Source: Streptomyces sulfonofaciens
Lineage (GTDB): Bacteria; Actinomycetota; Actinomycetes; Streptomycetales; Streptomycetaceae
DNA length: 64,000 bases
NCBI RefSeq assembly: GCF_014656295.1
Contig: NZ_BNCD01000020.1
Coordinates: forward strand, 82,123 to 146,122
Direction: 5' to 3'
In this document: piece by piece, positions 60,650 to 64,000 of the stretch
How positions within the stretch are numbered: position 1 is the first letter of the stretch
Layout: the number at the start of each line of letters is the position of its first letter
Notes under the pieces: model-generated
Told to the model about the DNA's origin: nothing
Database searches by the model: none
What the model saw: the letters and a program-made list of their open reading frames with translations, nothing else
Made by a program: the position numbers and the translations under genes

Positions 60650-63600
60650 ATGGACTTAGCCCGCTACCTACGGCGCCGGCGGGCCCGGCTGGGCCTGCTC
60701 ATCGTGTTCACACTGCTGTCGGCCGGCCTCGGCTGGGCGCTCCACCACTACGACGGCAGCGACCTTGAGCGGTTCGTCGGCAACATGAGCCTGTTCGTCT
60801 CCGTGGCCGCGCTCGCGGTGGCCGTCGTCACCCTGCTGCCGCCGCTCGCCCCGCCCCGCGAGGCGGCGGAACTGGCCGACTACCTGGCGGACACGGTGAG
60901 CAGGCAGTGGCAGGAGGAGGTCAGCTCCCGGCAACTGCGCGAGCCGCGCGTGATCCCCATCGCCTGGTCGGCCACCAGGCGACCGGTGTCCGAGCCACCA
61001 GAGGCCGTGGTCGGCCCCGTCGACGCGCGCATCCTGCGCCTGTCGCTGGACGGCCGCCTGGACGGCGACTTCGACACCTCCGCCCGGCGGTTGGCCGAGG
61101 GCTTCCACCGGATCCCGAGCCGCCGCCTGGTCGTCCTCGGCGAGCCGGGCTCCGGGAAGACGGTGCTGGCCGCCATGCTCACCCTCGGCCTGCTGGAGGC
61201 ACGCGAGCCGCGCTCCCCCGTCCCGGTGCTGCTGTCGATCTCCACGTGGGACCCCGTCATGGAACCGCTCGACGAGTGGATCGTCCAGTCCCTGGCCACC
61301 GCCTACTACGGCGGCCGGCCCGACCTGCCGCGCCGGCTGATGGCGGGCCGGTTGCTGCTGCCGGTCCTGGACGGCCTGGACGAGATGCCCGAGTCCGCCC
61401 GCCGCAGCGCGGTGCACAAGGTCAACGACGCCTGCGGGGAGGGCCGCGGCGTGGTGCTCACCTGCCGCTCCGCCGAGTACCAGGACGTCATCGCCGGCGG
61501 TTCGCCCGCGCTGCGCCGCGCCCCGGTGGTGGAGGTGTCCCCGGTGCCGGTCCCGGACGTCCTCGCCTATCTGCGCGAGGTGAACTGGCCGTGCGGCGTC
61601 GACTGGGAACCCGTCTGGGCCCACATCGAGGCGCACCCCGAAGGACCGCTCGCGAGCGCGCTGTCGACCCCGCTCGCCCTCTCCCTGGCCCGTACCGTCT
61701 ACCGGGCCTACCCGCGCGACCCCGGCGAACTCCTCGTCCCCGACAGCAGGCACGGGGTGGAGGACCACCTCGTCGACCAGGTCGTGCGCGCGGCGTACGC
61801 GCCCCCGCCGTGCACCCGGCGGGCCGACGAGGCCGAGTGGTTGCACCGGGCGGAACGCGCCGAGCGCTACCTGGCCTACCTGGCCGCCTATCTGCACCGG
61901 CACCAAGAACGCGACGTCGCCTGGTGGCTGATGAGCCGCCGCCTGCTGTCGCGGTGGGCCGGCATCGCCCTCGGCATCGCCGCCGGGCTCGTCCTCATGC
62001 TCGCGGTGGCCGCGACCGCGCACGTCGTGGACCCCGGCGCGGGGACGCTGGAGGCCAACCTCGCCATCGGTCCCGCGACCGCGGTTCTCGCGATGCTCTC
62101 CTGGTACGGGGCCCAGGACCGGCCGCCGGGCCGGCTCTCGCCGTCCCTGCGCGGCTCGCTGGAACGGCTGCGCGGCGGCGCCCTCGTCGGCCTCAAGCTG
62201 GGCGCCCTCCTGCTGCTGCCCATCATGCTCACCACCGCCGCCGTGATCACCGTGGGCGGTGGCTGGTCCGCCTCCAGCGTGACGGGCTACGGCCGGGCGC
62301 TCGCCCTGGAGGCGGGCGCGGTGGCCACGGTCAGCATCGCGCTCGCCGTGCACGGCTGGCTGAACGCCCCGCCCGAGCAGTCCGCGGGAGCGGGCCCGCG
62401 CGGACTGCTGCGCCTCGACCGCAGATCCGCGGTCACCGGCGCCCTGACCGGCGGAGTGGTGTTCAGCCTGCTGCTGGTCCCCCTCCTGCTGCTGAGCACC
62501 TTCCTCGCCTACGTGGCCTTCCTCGCCCTCGTCCGCGACGGCCACGTCACCCTGCCGTCCGGTTTCTCGCAGACGTTCTCCATCCACTCCGCCGCCGACG
62601 ACGACTCGGCCGACGACGGTCCGCTCGGGATCCTCGCGCTGACCCTGCTGCCCGGGGCCGTCTTCGCCCTGCTCGTGCTGCTGACCCGGGCCTGGACCCG
62701 GTTCACCGTGGTGCGTCTGGTGCTGGCGGCGCAGGGGGTGCTGCCGTGGCGGCTGATGGCGTTCCTGGCCGACGCCCGCGACAGGCAACTGCTGCGCCAG
62801 TCGGCCGGCACCTACCAGTTCCGCCACATCCGGCTCCAGGAGAGGCTGGCCGCGCGGCCGCCCGCACCGCGGCCCGCCTCGCCCCGCAGGGCCGCGCTCC
62901 GCCGCCGCGCCCCCGCGGTCACCGGCGCCCTGGTGCTCGTGGTGTCCGCCCTCGCGGCGCACGGCGCGCTGCCGCACGACACCTCGCGGACCCTCCTCGC
63001 GACCGGCGGCATCGAGGCCATGGCGTTCGCGCCCGAGCGGTACCACCTCCTCGTCACCCTCGACGAGCACGGCAGGCTGCGGTGGTGGGACACCCGCGAC
63101 GGCCACGAGTACCGCGACCGCTCCCGCATGCTGTCGATCGCATGGCCCGAGGACGATGCCGTGTACGACTCCCTGCACTACGCCCTGGACGACGTGCCGG
63201 TACCCGTGCTGATGACGAGCGGGCAGCACGGCCTGGAGGTGCTGCGCGTGCCGCCCGCCTCGGCGAACCCCTCCGTGACCGGGTTCCGCTGGCGCGACGG
63301 GCGCCGGAGCACGTACCCCCTCTACGGCAGCGCACCGCGGGACGCGTCCACCGGGTCCGTCCCGCTCGTCCTGGGTCCGCGGGGGGCCTACGTGGTGGTC
63401 GCCGAGTCGCCGCAGGGCCACTTCTCGGACGTCGCGATCCGCACGAGGCGCACCGGTACCCGGCACGGCGCTCCCGTGCCCTGGTCCGAGAGGCTCCCGG
63501 CCCTGAGCGCCGACGGGAACCGGCTGGCCGACCGGGACAGGAAGGGCCTGGTCGTGTACGACACGCTCCGGGGGCGCCCGGCCTGCACGGCCGACGGCGA

Positions 63601-63913
63601 CTTCGGGGCCCCGGCCACGGACGCCGGGGGGACCCGGGTGGCCGCGGCCGTCGAGGACGACACAGGCGACGCCGCGGCCGTCGAGGACGACAGCGGCGAC
63701 ACCGGCGACGCCGCGGACAAGGGCACCGTCCGGGTCTGGGACCGCACCTCGCCGGACGGGGCCCCGGGCGGGCACGGAACGTGCCGGTCCGTCCTGTCGC
63801 TCAGGGCCGCGATGGACGGTTCCGGCCCGGTCGACGCCCTCGCGCTGAGCGAGGACGGCAGGATGCTGGCGGCCTCGGCCGGCGGCACCACCAGGATCTG
63901 GGACCTGCCCTGA
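60650..63913 (+). CDS. NACHT NTPase with membrane helices and a C-terminal WD40/beta-propeller domain
   Basis: A 1087-residue protein. Two N-terminal helices (about 14-33 and 46-66) anchor it. A NACHT NTPase follows with Walker A GEPGSGKT (164-171), Walker B LLLPVLDGLDEMP (235-247) and sensor VVLTCRSAEY (268-277), then a helical extension. A cluster of about six membrane helices spans roughly 470-740 (LGIAAGLVLMLAVAATAHVV; LGALLLLPIMLTTAAVITV; VVFSLLLVPLLLLSTFLAYV). After one more helix (ALVLVVSALAAHGAL) the last 300 residues have blades such as LLVTLDEHGRLRWWDTRDG and LALSEDGRMLAASAGG, an incomplete WD40-type propeller. STAND/NACHT proteins sense signals and assemble on activation; partners are unknown. 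ATG at 60650 lacks a ribosome binding site. Confidence 0.88.
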   Translation: MDLARYLRRRRARLGLLIVFTLLSAGLGWALHHYDGSDLERFVGNMSLFVSVAALAVAVVTLLPPLAPPREAAELADYLADTVSRQWQEEVSSRQLREPRVIPIAWSATRRPVSEPPEAVVGPVDARILRLSLDGRLDGDFDTSARRLAEGFHRIPSRRLVVLGEPGSGKTVLAAMLTLGLLEAREPRSPVPVLLSISTWDPVMEPLDEWIVQSLATAYYGGRPDLPRRLMAGRLLLPVLDGLDEMPESARRSAVHKVNDACGEGRGVVLTCRSAEYQDVIAGGSPALRRAPVVEVSPVPVPDVLAYLREVNWPCGVDWEPVWAHIEAHPEGPLASALSTPLALSLARTVYRAYPRDPGELLVPDSRHGVEDHLVDQVVRAAYAPPPCTRRADEAEWLHRAERAERYLAYLAAYLHRHQERDVAWWLMSRRLLSRWAGIALGIAAGLVLMLAVAATAHVVDPGAGTLEANLAIGPATAVLAMLSWYGAQDRPPGRLSPSLRGSLERLRGGALVGLKLGALLLLPIMLTTAAVITVGGGWSASSVTGYGRALALEAGAVATVSIALAVHGWLNAPPEQSAGAGPRGLLRLDRRSAVTGALTGGVVFSLLLVPLLLLSTFLAYVAFLALVRDGHVTLPSGFSQTFSIHSAADDDSADDGPLGILALTLLPGAVFALLVLLTRAWTRFTVVRLVLAAQGVLPWRLMAFLADARDRQLLRQSAGTYQFRHIRLQERLAARPPAPRPASPRRAALRRRAPAVTGALVLVVSALAAHGALPHDTSRTLLATGGIEAMAFAPERYHLLVTLDEHGRLRWWDTRDGHEYRDRSRMLSIAWPEDDAVYDSLHYALDDVPVPVLMTSGQHGLEVLRVPPASANPSVTGFRWRDGRRSTYPLYGSAPRDASTGSVPLVLGPRGAYVVVAESPQGHFSDVAIRTRRTGTRHGAPVPWSERLPALSADGNRLADRDRKGLVVYDTLRGRPACTADGDFGAPATDAGGTRVAAAVEDDTGDAAAVEDDSGDTGDAADKGTVRVWDRTSPDGAPGGHGTCRSVLSLRAAMDGSGPVDALALSEDGRMLAASAGGTTRIWDLP

Positions 63914-64000
63914 CCCGGGGCCTGCCCTGACCCGGGACCCGTCCTGACGGGGACGCCGCGGCGGCGAGGGCGAATTCGTGCCGGCCGAGACGCCTGAAGA

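Overview
The window is chromosomal DNA of a high-GC actinomycete, almost certainly Streptomyces or a close relative. The evidence is strong G/C bias at third codon positions, frequent GTG starts and leaderless-looking promoters, and actinobacterial genes: mshA (mycothiol), carD, a two-domain PhoU, an Scr1-type XRE/DUF397 pair and msiK. The order msiK - nucleotidyltransferase - DoxX - rlmB - cysS - ispF - ispD - carD - lipoprotein - phoP - phoR - phoU - mtpA matches what I remember of the S. coelicolor core chromosome (about SCO4240 down to SCO4227). gpmA, MFS, YbjN, mshA, the fused receiver/phosphatase, DUF2516, the HbhA-like gene and the XRE gene continue that synteny. All family assignments come from reading the sequence; no database search was run.

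Layout. 1-2.3 kb: an edge-truncated membrane collagen-like protein, repeats and a cation/proton antiporter. 2.3-5.2 kb: a small insertion-like segment bounded by tRNA-Thr and a degenerate copy of its 3' half; it holds an IS4-type transposase scrap, an HSL-type esterase and a PucR-type regulator. 5.2-25.4 kb: mostly core genes, namely msiK, two probable leaderless genes, DoxX, rlmB-cysS-ispF-ispD, carD, the phoRP/phoU divergon with a triple PHO box, and gpmA. This block is interrupted near 23.7-24.4 kb by a truncated TetR gene abutting an IS630-type remnant. 25.6-37.5 kb: MFS transporter, two SAM methyltransferases, a Tat-exported beta-helix protein, YbjN, mshA, a receiver/PP2C phosphatase, DUF2516, an HbhA-like protein and an XRE regulator with a perfect palindrome on its promoter.

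37.5-64 kb is accessory in character: a decayed HxlR gene, a three-gene DUF2089 operon, and a resistance-like set (TetX-type monooxygenase, VOC protein, UvrA-like drug-resistance ABC protein). These are followed by a LysR/SDR divergon, an FtsX permease without an ATPase, an Scr1 regulator with a triple DUF397 protein, and an ECF sigma factor with its membrane partner. The last genes are a TetR with a nested operator, a LacI scrap, an amidase, an Eis-type acetyltransferase and a large NACHT - membrane - beta-propeller protein.

Many intergenic gaps carry GC-rich tandem repeats with units of 9-40 nt. They explain most of the long overlapping reading frames on the wrong strand. The most interesting points are the NACHT protein, the tRNA-bounded segment, the XRE/9-nt-repeat/HbhA operon, the triple DUF397 protein, the DUF2089 operon with spaced promoter repeats, and a perfect dyad upstream of carD.
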